Below are positions 7,802-15,723 of a stretch of DNA of 51,205 bases, in pieces (position 1 is the stretch's first letter; every line of letters begins with the position of its first letter). Below the pieces are notes generated by a model, which saw only the letters and a list, made by a program, of their open reading frames with translations, was not told the origin of the DNA and did no database searches. Position numbers and translations under genes: made by a program. Source of the DNA: Bordetella parapertussis (GTDB taxonomy: Bacteria > Pseudomonadota > Gammaproteobacteria > Burkholderiales > Burkholderiaceae_A). The stretch lies in assembly GCA_945862985.1 (NCBI GenBank), contig CAMAZF010000014.1, positions 1 through 51,205 on the forward strand, written 5' to 3'.

Positions 7802-8055
7802 GAAGCGGCGGACACTCTCGCCATGCGACGAGCCCGCATGGGCCTGGCAAACCGGCTTCGGGTGCCGAGGCGAAGGATGGCTCGAAGCACGAGCTGGAAC
7901 GTACGGAATTTCTTCTTGAAGGCTGCTGCCGTACGAGACTCTTTAGGGTGCAGCCACTCATAGGCCGTGACCGAGAGCACAAACCGAGCATGGGACAGGG
8001 TGTTGGAGTCCAGGGGGCGCATATCAGCAGTGTGAGGAACTTTCGTGTCTCTCAT
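7798..8055 (-). CDS. Small basic protein of unknown function
   Basis: I do not recognise this gene. The frame gives about 85 residues from ATG 8055 or 74 from ATG 8022, and neither has a good ribosome binding site. The frame stays open to 8190 but the extra part looks non-coding. The product is strongly basic, with several RxxR clusters (RSRFARPMRARRMARVS) near the end and a central FVLSVTAYEWLHP stretch. The main support that it is real is the ATGA overlap with the YkuK-like gene. It could be a truncated remnant of a longer protein. Confidence 0.45.
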   Translation of the reverse strand: MRDTKVPHTADMRPLDSNTLSHARFVLSVTAYEWLHPKESRTAAAFKKKFRTFQLVLRAILRLGTRSRFARPMRARRMARVSAAS

Positions 8056-8114
8056 GTGACAGACAGTATGTGGCTTTTTCTGCCCTGTAAAGCCTTGGTT
8101 TAGACCCGTATATT

Positions 8115-8231
8115 GCGTTGCAAAATTTCGGGTGTTGTGGTGCAATATGTCCACGGGTTCTGCCCGTGTTGTTGTCTCCTTGCAGATCACATTCTGCTTA
8201 GTGCCCCGGCCTTGTGCCGGGGCTTTTTTTT
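8115..8231 (+). ncRNA. Candidate small RNA ending in a strong terminator
   Basis: No convincing open frame on the plus strand leads into the terminator at 8203-8231, yet the stretch is structured. A TATATT at 8109-8114 could be a -10 box. CACGGG and CCCGTG form a perfect six-pair stem with a TTCTG loop at 8152-8168, and TATTGC and GCAATA (8111-8147) could close an outer helix. No known RNA family (6S, SRP, tmRNA) is recognised. It lies between the divergently oriented small unknown gene and the end of the phn operon. The -35 match is poor, so this remains a candidate. Confidence 0.35.
8203..8231 (+). terminator. Rho-independent terminator reading rightward
   Basis: GCCCCGGC and GCCGGGGC form an eight-pair perfect stem with a CTTGT loop, followed by eight T residues. 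The T run is on the plus strand, so it stops rightward transcription. For the leftward phn operon, which ends at 8240, the same stem lacks a T run. Confidence 0.9.
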
Positions 8232-8239
8232 GCTGTCGC

Positions 8240-9379
8240 CTATGCGACTCGCTCTCCGGCGCGCCATGCCGCTCGCACGCATGCCCCCTGAGCGCGGCCT
8301 GGCCGATGCACCCACACCAGGTCCGCCCGAAGACCGGGGGCGATTTGTCCGCGGTCGGTCAGGCCCACCATCTGGGCGGGCGCAGAGGTCACCGTTCTGA
8401 TGGCCTCTGGCAGGGTGAGATCTGCATCGTCCTGCAGCAAAAATGCTGCATCCAATAGGCTGGCCGGTACGTAGTCGCTCGAGAGCGCATCGAGAAGCTT
8501 CATCTCTGCAAGGGTCATGGCTGCGACATTGCCGGAGTGCGACCCCCCTTTGACGACATTTGGGGCTCCCATGACCGTCTTGAGTCCAAGTCTGTGAGCG
8601 GTCTGAGCGGCCTCCACCGTGGTGGGAAACTCGGAGATGGCGATGCCCTCCTCATGCGCCTGGCAGACATGCTCTGTGCTGGTGTCATCGTGCGAGGCGA
8701 GGGGAAGGCCTCTTGCGCGGGCATCCGCGACCAGTCTCTGCCGTTGCCGCTCCGCATGCTCGGCTTGGGCAGAGATGCGATCAGCCATCAAGGCTTCGAA
8801 GGCCTCGTCGGTGAGACGGCCATGGCGTTCGGTGTATTCCCGATACTTTCCGAGATCTCTCCACTGGCGCTGGCCCGGCGTGTGGTCCATGAGCGAAATG
8901 AGCTGTACGCGTGGGTCATCAACCAAAGAGGTGTAGTGATCCCAGACATCGTGGTTGGCGAGTTCACAGCGCAGATGCAGCAGATGCTCACAGCGTGTCA
9001 TGGGCGAGTCGGCCAGCGCGCGTATCGCGGCCAGGCTGATTTCTAGAAATCGACCGCGAGGCGTGTTGGCCTCGATGTCCCCAATCACGACTCCGTCGAA
9101 GGCCGTGGTGATGCCCGAGCAGGCGAGCTGAGCATCATGGATGCGAAAGGCCGACTCTCCATTCCAGAGTACTCCTGGACGTGGCATGAGGTGCTTTTCG
9201 AGATTGTCGGTGTGTATCTCAACCAGGCCTGGGACGAGCCAGTCCCCCTCCAGATTCATCGCCTGGGGCAGGGTGCTGATGCCCTCGGAGACGGATTGAA
9301 TGAGACCGGCCTCATTGATTTCAACGGTTCCGAGAAAGACATCGTCGTGTGTCACAACCTTGGCGTTGGTCAGAATCAT
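8240..9379 (-). CDS. phnM: Ribose 1-methylphosphonate 5-triphosphate diphosphatase PhnM
   Basis: PhnM removes pyrophosphate from alpha-D-ribose 1-methylphosphonate 5-triphosphate, the step before C-P bond cleavage. The 379-residue product has the amidohydrolase fold: the metal site begins with VEIHTDNLEKH, and SHDD, with its metal-binding histidine, follows near residue 230 (PLASHDDTSTEH). The ending GLRADLVWV is the usual beta-sandwich return. The ATG overlaps the phnL stop by four bases. It is the last gene of the phn operon. Confidence 0.96.
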   Translation of the reverse strand: MILTNAKVVTHDDVFLGTVEINEAGLIQSVSEGISTLPQAMNLEGDWLVPGLVEIHTDNLEKHLMPRPGVLWNGESAFRIHDAQLACSGITTAFDGVVIGDIEANTPRGRFLEISLAAIRALADSPMTRCEHLLHLRCELANHDVWDHYTSLVDDPRVQLISLMDHTPGQRQWRDLGKYREYTERHGRLTDEAFEALMADRISAQAEHAERQRQRLVADARARGLPLASHDDTSTEHVCQAHEEGIAISEFPTTVEAAQTAHRLGLKTVMGAPNVVKGGSHSGNVAAMTLAEMKLLDALSSDYVPASLLDAAFLLQDDADLTLPEAIRTVTSAPAQMVGLTDRGQIAPGLRADLVWVHRPGRAQGACVRAAWRAGERVA

Positions 9380-10098
9380 GCGTGAACTTCCTGTGTGCGA
9401 GTGGCGAGGCGCTCGTGCGTGTCGTGATCGTGGAAGGCTCCGATCATGGCGGCACCAGCATCTCGAAGATCTTTAAGCAAGGCGGTGACCACATCGCGGT
9501 TCGCTTGATCGAGCGAGGCAGTGGGCTCATCCAGGAGAATCAGTTCGCGTGGGCGCACGAGGCTTGCAGCCAACGCAATGGCAATATTCACCCGCTGCTG
9601 CTCGCCGCCGGAGAATGTTTTGGGTGCGAGAGGCCAGAGCGCCGAGGGAAGGTGCAGGCGCTCCAGGAGTCCGCCGGTGAGCGCCTCGGCCTGCTCGGGA
9701 TCGAGGCCCTCACGCAGCATGGGCTGCATCACCAGTGCGAGGGTACTCACGCGAGGAATGACGCGCAGAAACTGGCTCACATAAGCAATGTGAAACTGGC
9801 GAGCCAAGCGCAGTGTGTGCAGGCTGGCCTGGGCCAAGTCAACAACAGGTCCCTCGAGTCCCCCCGCTGGGTGTGCTCGGGGGCGCAGGAGCACCCGGCT
9901 GCCTGGGCCAGGCAGGTAGTGGCCGGTGATGCATCGAAGGATGGTGCTCTTGCCTGAGCCAGATGGGCTCTGAAGACTCAGGCACTCACCCGCGTGCACC
10001 TTCAGCTCAATGCCCTTGAGGACCTCGAGTGTCCGTCCACCCTGCGTGTGCAGCGTGAACTGCTTGTTGAGCGGAGAGAGTTCAAGGACGGCTGTCAT
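9376..10098 (-). CDS. phnL: Phosphonate C-P lyase system ATP-binding protein PhnL
   Basis: PhnL is an ABC-type ATPase that is part of the C-P lyase machinery rather than of a transporter; with PhnG, H and I it is needed to form the ribose phosphonate triphosphate. The 240-residue product has Walker A (SPSGSGKST), the signature FSGGEQQRVNIA and Walker B (LILLDEPTASLD). The second half keeps the PhnL-specific YVSQFLRVIPRVS stretch. Start and stop each overlap a neighbour by four bases (ATGA), so translation of phnK-phnL-phnM is coupled. Confidence 0.95.
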   Translation of the reverse strand: MTAVLELSPLNKQFTLHTQGGRTLEVLKGIELKVHAGECLSLQSPSGSGKSTILRCITGHYLPGPGSRVLLRPRAHPAGGLEGPVVDLAQASLHTLRLARQFHIAYVSQFLRVIPRVSTLALVMQPMLREGLDPEQAEALTGGLLERLHLPSALWPLAPKTFSGGEQQRVNIAIALAASLVRPRELILLDEPTASLDQANRDVVTALLKDLRDAGAAMIGAFHDHDTHERLATRTQEVHA

Positions 10099-10862
10099 AG
10101 GACAGAGGTCACCAGTTGTTGGGTGTAGGGGTGCTGTGGGTCGTCAAAGACCTGGTCCACCAGGCCACGCTCGACCACCTCTCCGCGGACCATCACCAAG
10201 ACCTGATCGGCAAGCAGGCGAGCCACCCCGAGGTCGTGGGTCACGATGATGGTGGCCAGGCCCAGTTCCTCTTGCAGTCGCTTGAGCAGGTCCAACAGCT
10301 TGGCTTGAACAGAGACGTCAAGCCCAGTGGTGGGTTCGTCCATCAGCACCAGACGGGGGGAGGTGACCAGGTTGGCAATCAGCTGGAGACGTTGCTGCAT
10401 GCCGCCAGAGAATCGACTTGGGGATTCATCCACTCGTGAGGGATCCATCTCCACTCGCGCCATCCATTGCTGGGCGGTCTTACGAATCTCGCCATAGTGC
10501 CTCGCACCAAGGCCCATGAGTCGCTCCCCGATGTGTCCCCCAGCAGAAACATGTGGGTGAAGGGTGGCTTGTGCATGCTGGCGAACAAAGCCCCACTCCG
10601 TGCGTGCAAGACGCCGACGGTCTCTCTCGTCGAGGGCGTGGAGATCGAGCCAAACACCACTGCGATCGCAGTATTCCACTCGCCCCTCGTGAGGGGATTG
10701 CTGACCCGCCAGCAGGCTCAACAAGGTGCTCTTGCCGGAACCCGATTCGCCCACAATGGCCAGGCATTCGCCCTCGTCCAGGGAGAGGCTGACGTTGTGA
10801 ACCGCACGCAAGCTGCCGTAGTGAAGCCCGAGTGCCTCTGCGCGCAGAATGGGCTGGGTCAT
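10095..10862 (-). CDS. phnK: Phosphonate C-P lyase system ATP-binding protein PhnK
   Basis: PhnK is the ABC-type ATPase that binds the PhnGHIJ core complex and supports C-P lyase turnover. The start at ATG 10862 (MTQPILRAEALGLHYG) overlaps the phnJ stop; the frame runs further upstream, but that part is a shadow of phnJ. The 255-residue product shows Walker A (GESGSGKST), the signature FSGGMQQRLQLI, Walker B (LVLMDEPTTGLD) and the switch IIVTHDLGVA. The region resembles oligopeptide-transporter ATPases, as usual for PhnK. Confidence 0.95.
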   Translation of the reverse strand: MTQPILRAEALGLHYGSLRAVHNVSLSLDEGECLAIVGESGSGKSTLLSLLAGQQSPHEGRVEYCDRSGVWLDLHALDERDRRRLARTEWGFVRQHAQATLHPHVSAGGHIGERLMGLGARHYGEIRKTAQQWMARVEMDPSRVDESPSRFSGGMQQRLQLIANLVTSPRLVLMDEPTTGLDVSVQAKLLDLLKRLQEELGLATIIVTHDLGVARLLADQVLVMVRGEVVERGLVDQVFDDPQHPYTQQLVTSVL

Positions 10863-11692
10863 GCCTGATCCTGACGCGCACGGCAGGCATCGGTATCGGA
10901 ACAGACCATCTCGCGCGTGCCTGCGTCGTCTACGATGATCTCGTCGAGGTAGTGGTTGTCTGCGCCACAGATGGCACAGGCCTGCGGCCAACGTTGGACC
11001 TCAAACGGGTAGTCGTCAAAGTCCAGAGAGCGGACGTCTGTATAGGGGGGCACAGCGTAGACCCGCTTCTCTCGACCTGCGCCGAACAGCATGAGTGCTG
11101 GGCTCTGATGCAGCTTGGGGTTGTCGAATTTGGGAATGGGTGAGGGCGACATGAGGGTGTGCTCATTCACCATCACAGGGTAGTCGTAGCTCGTGGCAAT
11201 GGTGCCGTGCTGCGTGATGTCCTCGTAGAGCTTGACCTGCATCGGACCATAGTCCCTCAATGCATGCATGCGGCGGGTCTCCTCCGAGCGCGGCTCAATC
11301 CAACGCAGGGGCTCTGGGATGGGGACCTGAAAGACCACAATCTGGCCCGCTTTCAGAGGGTGCTCCGGAATGCGGTGCCGCGTTTGGATCACCGAGGCTT
11401 CGGAGGTGTGTGTGGTGGTTTGAATGCCTGTGGTGAGTGCAAAAAACCGCCGAATGTTGACTGCGTTGGTGGTGTCGTCTGCGCCCTGGTCAATGACCTT
11501 GAGCACATCCTGAGGACCTAGAACCGCTGCGGTCACCTGAATGCCACCTGTGCCCCAGCCGTATGGCAAGGGCATCTCCCGGCTCGCAAAGGGAACCTGG
11601 TGCCCAGGAAGGGCAACGGCCTTGAGCAGCGCTCGCCGGATCATCCGCTTGGTCTGGTCGTCTAAGTAGGCGAAGGGCAGTTTGGGGCTCAT
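10859..11692 (-). CDS. phnJ: C-P lyase radical SAM enzyme PhnJ
   Basis: PhnJ cleaves the carbon-phosphorus bond of ribose 1-phosphonate 5-phosphate by radical SAM chemistry, giving an alkane and ribose 1,2-cyclic phosphate 5-phosphate. The start is ATG 11692 (MSPKLPFAYLDDQTKRMI), which overlaps the phnI stop; upstream sequence in the frame is a phnI shadow. The 277-residue product has the unusual carboxy-terminal cluster CAIC, then REMVCSDTDAC. The spacing of these four cysteines (+3, +25, +31) equals that of the three iron-sulfur ligands and the thiyl-radical cysteine of the E. coli enzyme, so it should be active. Confidence 0.97.
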   Translation of the reverse strand: MSPKLPFAYLDDQTKRMIRRALLKAVALPGHQVPFASREMPLPYGWGTGGIQVTAAVLGPQDVLKVIDQGADDTTNAVNIRRFFALTTGIQTTTHTSEASVIQTRHRIPEHPLKAGQIVVFQVPIPEPLRWIEPRSEETRRMHALRDYGPMQVKLYEDITQHGTIATSYDYPVMVNEHTLMSPSPIPKFDNPKLHQSPALMLFGAGREKRVYAVPPYTDVRSLDFDDYPFEVQRWPQACAICGADNHYLDEIIVDDAGTREMVCSDTDACRARQDQA

Positions 11693-12771
11693 GGCTTTTG
11701 GATGCCTCGCACCAGCGCCAATTCCGCCTGGAAGTCGACGTAATGAGGGAGTTTGAGGTGTTGAACAAATCCGCTGGCCTCGACGTTGTCGCCATGTGCC
11801 AGAACAAACTCCTGGTCCTGGCTGGGTGCTGAGGGTGTCTCCCCGAGTGACTCCGCTTGGAGTGCACGATCGACCAGTGCCATGGCCATGGCTTTGCGCT
11901 CTGCACGGCCTGGGGTGAGTCCGTAGCCACGCGTGAACTTGGGCGTCTCGTCGCCTTGCGCCTGGAACTGATTGATCATCTCGCACTCGGTGAGCAGCAG
12001 TTCACCGATCTCGATGGGGGTGTCGTCTTCAACGCTGGGGTCGATGTCGCAGAGGCGCACAGACACGGGTGTGTAGCCCATCCGAATCTCACCCACAAAG
12101 GGGTGGGTGCTGCCGTAACCACGCTGGGTGGAATAACCCAAGGCCAACAGATAGCCTTCATCGGCCCGGGCCAGCATCTGCAGGCGAGCTGCGCGGGGCA
12201 TTGGGAATTGCACGGGATCCTGGGTGATGTCGGGCACCTTCAGGGGCTCAGGCTCGCGGGGCTGTGCCAGTAGGCCCTCTGCCTCGAGCAGGCGGGAGAT
12301 ACGGGGGAGCGTGGTCTCGGATCCGATGTGCCCTGGGCCAGCTGTTGGCTCGCTCTGAGCCGGTCTTGCATCCTGTTGAAGGCCGAGAATGCGCAGGCTG
12401 TAATCCGCAGTGGGTCCGAGTTTCTGCCCACCAGGAATGTCTTTGAAGCAAGCCGAGATACGGCGCATGGCGAGCATCTGGTCCGTCTCGAGGGGGCAGG
12501 TCTGAGCAAATCGAGACAGGGTGGCTCGGCAGGCTCTCAGCAGGAAGATGGCCTCGACCAGGTCGCCCTGCGCCTGGATGATGGCCAGCGCAGCCAGCCT
12601 TCGGTCCAACACACTGCCCTCGGCCATGACCCGATCCATCGCGAGACCAAGCTGTTGTTCGACCTGTTCAAGCTGCAGTTCAGGCTGGCTGATGTCGCCA
12701 CGGCGCCAGGCCTCTAGCAAGGCCAGAGAGGCGTCAATCGCCCGTTCGCCTCCTTTTACCGCGACGTACAT
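11689..12771 (-). CDS. phnI: Ribose 1-methylphosphonate 5-triphosphate synthase subunit PhnI
   Basis: PhnI is the nucleosidase-like subunit of the C-P lyase core (PhnGHIJ) that attaches phosphonate to the ribose of a purine nucleoside triphosphate with loss of the base. The 360-residue product begins MYVAVKGGERAIDASLALLE, a strongly conserved PhnI opening, and retains AHGDNVEASGFVQHLKLPHYVDF near the end, only partly quoted here by its key His and Asp residues. The start overlaps the phnH end by 16 bases and the stop overlaps the phnJ start by four. Confidence 0.96.
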   Translation of the reverse strand: MYVAVKGGERAIDASLALLEAWRRGDISQPELQLEQVEQQLGLAMDRVMAEGSVLDRRLAALAIIQAQGDLVEAIFLLRACRATLSRFAQTCPLETDQMLAMRRISACFKDIPGGQKLGPTADYSLRILGLQQDARPAQSEPTAGPGHIGSETTLPRISRLLEAEGLLAQPREPEPLKVPDITQDPVQFPMPRAARLQMLARADEGYLLALGYSTQRGYGSTHPFVGEIRMGYTPVSVRLCDIDPSVEDDTPIEIGELLLTECEMINQFQAQGDETPKFTRGYGLTPGRAERKAMAMALVDRALQAESLGETPSAPSQDQEFVLAHGDNVEASGFVQHLKLPHYVDFQAELALVRGIQKP

Positions 12772-13367
12772 GGAGCCTCCAGGTGGACAGAAGTAGAACG
12801 GGGAAGCGCCCAGACCTGATGGCCCTGAACAAACAGAAGATCAATGCCCAGCGGATAGTGGGCTCTCGCGGCCTGGCGCCACGCCCAGAATGCGTCGCTG
12901 AGACCCAATTTTCCCAGTCGTCTCCTGCCCTTGATGCCAGGTCCTTGCAGCACGACGGCATCATCTCGGGTGGGATCCGCTTCAAGCTGAATCACCAGCG
13001 TTGCAGCGCGCTCCGGGTACTCCAGGCTGCCCGCTGAGAGACAGGCTGCGAGGTCGAATAGCGACCCATTGCCCGCAGATGTAAACGCCCATTGCGCGTC
13101 TTCGGCTCTGGCCTCCGGCGCGCCTGTGTGAAACCGAAGATAAGCGCCAAGGCCATTGAGCCCATGCACGTGAAAGGGGGTGCTGGTGTCGAGCAGGGCG
13201 AGCCCCACACTGGATGTGCCCGTTGCGCAGCCCTCAGGGGTCTCCTGGGGCGTCTCAAGGGCATGGGCTGTTCCAGGCTCGGACAGGGCGCCAAGAACCG
13301 CTCTGAAGCATTTCTGAGCGGCTTCGGAGGGGTTTGAGAACCCAGCGAGAAGGGCGGGGGAGGTCAT
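12756..13367 (-). CDS. phnH: C-P lyase core complex subunit PhnH
   Basis: PhnH is a subunit of the PhnGHIJ core complex; its fold resembles PLP enzymes but has no cofactor site. The 203-residue product has the family opening (PALLAGFSNPSEAAQKCFRA) and the conserved tail PLGIDLLFVQGHQVWALPRS. The ATG overlaps the phnG stop (ATGA) and the 3' end overlaps the phnI start. The position between phnG and phnI is the standard order. Confidence 0.95.
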   Translation of the reverse strand: MTSPALLAGFSNPSEAAQKCFRAVLGALSEPGTAHALETPQETPEGCATGTSSVGLALLDTSTPFHVHGLNGLGAYLRFHTGAPEARAEDAQWAFTSAGNGSLFDLAACLSAGSLEYPERAATLVIQLEADPTRDDAVVLQGPGIKGRRRLGKLGLSDAFWAWRQAARAHYPLGIDLLFVQGHQVWALPRSTSVHLEAPCTSR

Positions 13368-13822
13368 GCGCCGGCCTCTCTTGCAAGGGTGAAGAATTCC
13401 ACTCGGGTGGCCTCAGCCGCCGCGGAGCGGGACGCAAAAAGATCCAGCTCAGACTGCTTCAGCGAGTGCATGAGCGCTGCGCCCATGCCTTCCCGAAAGG
13501 CGTCATCTTGCATTTTGGCGTCGAGCCAGGCGACCCGTTTGCAATGCTCAGTGCGATGTCCCAAGACGAGTGCGTGTCCGGTCTGGCCATTGGCCAATCG
13601 AATGCTGGCTCGAGTGCAGGTGGCCTCCTGAAAGCAGAAGGGCGACCCCGTGCCGTCAGCCCGCGCCATGACTTGAATCAGGCCGATTTCCACCGGGCGA
13701 ATCCAGACTGCATGAAGCAAGTCTTGTTCAGGACCGGCGCCACAGGCCCTTAATGCATCTTCAAGCGCGGCATCGCTGGCCCTGGAAAACAAGCCTAGCC
13801 ATTGGGAACGATGGTGAATCAC
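13364..13822 (-). CDS. phnG: C-P lyase core complex subunit PhnG
   Basis: PhnG is a small subunit of the C-P lyase core complex and pairs with PhnI in forming the triphosphate intermediate. The 152-residue product shows the family pattern: an opening helix (SQWLGLFSRASDAAL), the strand-rich centre with IRPVEIGLIQVMARADGTGS, and the helix ALVLGHRTEHCKRVAWLDA. It starts three bases after the phnE stop, so the transporter and enzyme genes form one transcript. Confidence 0.93.
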   Translation of the reverse strand: MIHHRSQWLGLFSRASDAALEDALRACGAGPEQDLLHAVWIRPVEIGLIQVMARADGTGSPFCFQEATCTRASIRLANGQTGHALVLGHRTEHCKRVAWLDAKMQDDAFREGMGAALMHSLKQSELDLFASRSAAAEATRVEFFTLAREAGA

Positions 13823-13825
13823 AGC

Positions 13826-14626
13826 TTAGATGAGCAAGGCTCGCAGTCGGGCGGAAATGAAGTCGATGATGGACACAGAAACAATGAGGATGATGAGCAG
13901 CGCACAGGTCTCAGCATACTGAAATCCGCGCATCACTTCCCAGAGAATCTGGCCAATGCCGCCGGCTCCCACAATCCCCAGTACTGAGGCACCCCGAACA
14001 TTGGCCTCAAAACGGTAGAGCGAGTAGCTGATCCACAGGGGGAGGACCTGGGGAATGACGCCGTAAACAATTTCCTCGAGCCGACTCGCACCGGTGGCAC
14101 GAATGCCCTCAACGGGCTGAGGGTCGATGGCCTCAACCGCCTCGGAAAAGAGCTTGGCCAGAGTACCCGTGGTAGAGATGAAGAGCGCAAGTACCCCCGC
14201 GAATGGTCCAAGGCCGACAGCCACAATGAAGAGCAAGGCAAAGACCAGTTCATTGACGGCTCGGAACGCGTCCATCACCCGGCGCATGGGCTGGTGAATC
14301 CAGACGGGCGCGATGTTCTCGGAGGCGAGCAACGCACAAGGAATGGCCAGCACGATCGCTAGGAAGGTTCCCCACACCGCGATCTGAATGGTGACGACCA
14401 TCTCTTTGAGGTAGACCTCCCAGTCACGAAAATTCGGTGGGAAGAAGTCGGCCAGAAACATGGCCATGTTTTGAGAGTCGTTGATCAGCGCCATGGGGCG
14501 CATGTCTGCACCCTCCCACGACCCGATGAGCAGGGCCACCAGAACCGCTGCAACCAAGGTCATGGTCCAAGACTTGGGTGCTTGTGCAAGACGTTCGGCA
14601 CTGCTGGTCTGCGGGGTTGCTTGCAT
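13826..14626 (-). CDS. phnE: Phosphonate ABC transporter permease PhnE
   Basis: PhnE is the membrane subunit that carries phosphonates through the inner membrane. The 266-residue product has about six hydrophobic segments, starting with [16 protein letters not shown]. The EAA-type loop reads [20 protein letters not shown], and the ending [19 protein letters not shown] is typical. There is a single phnE here, as in E. coli, and not the split phnE1/phnE2 pair. About 90 bases separate it from phnD, and this gap holds a strong hairpin. Confidence 0.95.
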   Translation of the reverse strand: MQATPQTSSAERLAQAPKSWTMTLVAAVLVALLIGSWEGADMRPMALINDSQNMAMFLADFFPPNFRDWEVYLKEMVVTIQIAVWGTFLAIVLAIPCALLASENIAPVWIHQPMRRVMDAFRAVNELVFALLFIVAVGLGPFAGVLALFISTTGTLAKLFSEAVEAIDPQPVEGIRATGASRLEEIVYGVIPQVLPLWISYSLYRFEANVRGASVLGIVGAGGIGQILWEVMRGFQYAETCALLIILIVSVSIIDFISARLRALLI

Positions 14627-14671
14627 AGCGAGGCTCCGATCTGGTGTGGAGGATGGCGAGCAGGAAACAAG

Positions 14672-14694
14672 GACGCCCGGACAGGCCGGGCGTC
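14672..14694 (-). terminator. Intercistronic hairpin between phnD and phnE
   Basis: GACGCCCGG and CCGGGCGTC form a perfect nine-pair stem with a five-base loop, just after the phnD stop. Downstream on the minus strand the sequence is CTTGTTTCC, without a clean T run. A partial terminator or an mRNA-stabilising element giving extra binding protein is more likely than a complete stop. Confidence 0.55.
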
Positions 14695-14715
14695 AGGTTC
14701 AGTTACAACGGATGC

Positions 14716-15723
14716 TTACTTCTTGATCGCTTTCATCTGCTTCTCAAGGTCAGCCAGTTTTGCATCGAGGTCAGCCAACTGCTTCTTCTTGTCTGCGTCC
14801 GCCATCTTGGCGTCGTTGGCAACCTTGTTGCGCGATTTGTAGAGCTCAAGCTGACGGATGGGCAGAAGCTGGTTGTTATCAGACTTGATGAAGCCCTTCC
14901 AGAGGTGGGGCTCCATCACTTTGAGCTGACGCTGTCCCTCTGCGCCTGCAGCCTTTCCGTAGTTCAGGAAAAAGTCGGCGATCTTCTTCTTCATGTCAGG
15001 GTGCAGGTCCTTGCGCCAGACCAGGGGATCTGAAGGGATGAGGGGTGAGCGCCAGATTTCGCGAACGTTTGCGGCCTTCTCGGGCTGGGTCTTCTGCATG
15101 CGCTCGAGCGATTCGGTGTTGTTGGTGGCCACATCGACCTGCTTGGCGATCACGGCGAGCAGGTTGCCCTCGTGGTTGGATGCGGTCACGCTCTTGAAGA
15201 TCTGCTTGGGCTCAACGTTGTTCAGGGCGAACACGTAGTAAGAGGGCACCAGGAATCCGGAGGTGGAGTTGGGGTCACCAATTCCGAAGCGAATGTCTTT
15301 CGCGTTCTTCAGCACGTCCTGAAGATTCTTGTAGGGGCTGTCTTTGTGGGTGACGAGCAACGAGTAGTAGCCCATGCTGCCATCGAGTGCGACGGTCTGC
15401 GTGAAGATCTCACCGCTGGCCCGGTCCACTGCTTCCATCGCAGATTTGTTGCCGTACCAGGCTACATGTACTTTGTTAAAGCGCATGCCCTCAATCACGC
15501 CTGCATAGTCAGAGGCGTAGAAGGCCTTCACCTTTGCGCCGATGGCCTTTTCCATGTCGGCGAGCATGGGTGCAAACATAGCAGCCTGCTTGCTGGAGGA
15601 TTCCGTCGAGATGATGCCGAAGACGATCTCTTTGGGCATCTGAGTGGATGCAAAGGCATTGGTGGTGACCACAGCAGACAGGGCCACGGCTGCGGCCATC
15701 AAACTACGACGCAAAAGCTTCAT
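14716..15723 (-). CDS. phnD: Phosphonate ABC transporter substrate-binding protein PhnD
   Basis: PhnD is the periplasmic protein that captures phosphonates and passes them to PhnE. The 335-residue product has a signal peptide ([25 protein letters not shown]). Family motifs are MPKEIVFGIISTESSS, FYASDYAGVIEGMRFNKVHV, which forms the ligand pocket, and FGIGDPNSTSGFLVPSYYVF. The start ATG 15723 has AAGGAG eight bases upstream. The tail from about residue 295 is a highly charged coiled coil (ADADKKKQLADLDAKLADLE). The gene begins 20 bases inside the end of phnC. Confidence 0.95.
   Translation of the reverse strand: MKLLRRSLMAAAVALSAVVTTNAFASTQMPKEIVFGIISTESSSKQAAMFAPMLADMEKAIGAKVKAFYASDYAGVIEGMRFNKVHVAWYGNKSAMEAVDRASGEIFTQTVALDGSMGYYSLLVTHKDSPYKNLQDVLKNAKDIRFGIGDPNSTSGFLVPSYYVFALNNVEPKQIFKSVTASNHEGNLLAVIAKQVDVATNNTESLERMQKTQPEKAANVREIWRSPLIPSDPLVWRKDLHPDMKKKIADFFLNYGKAAGAEGQRQLKVMEPHLWKGFIKSDNNQLLPIRQLELYKSRNKVANDAKMADADKKKQLADLDAKLADLEKQMKAIKK

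Noticed and set aside
8113-8458. Plus-strand frames over the terminator at 8203-8231
   Set aside because: They read through a perfect terminator into the antisense of phnM, and have no ribosome binding site.
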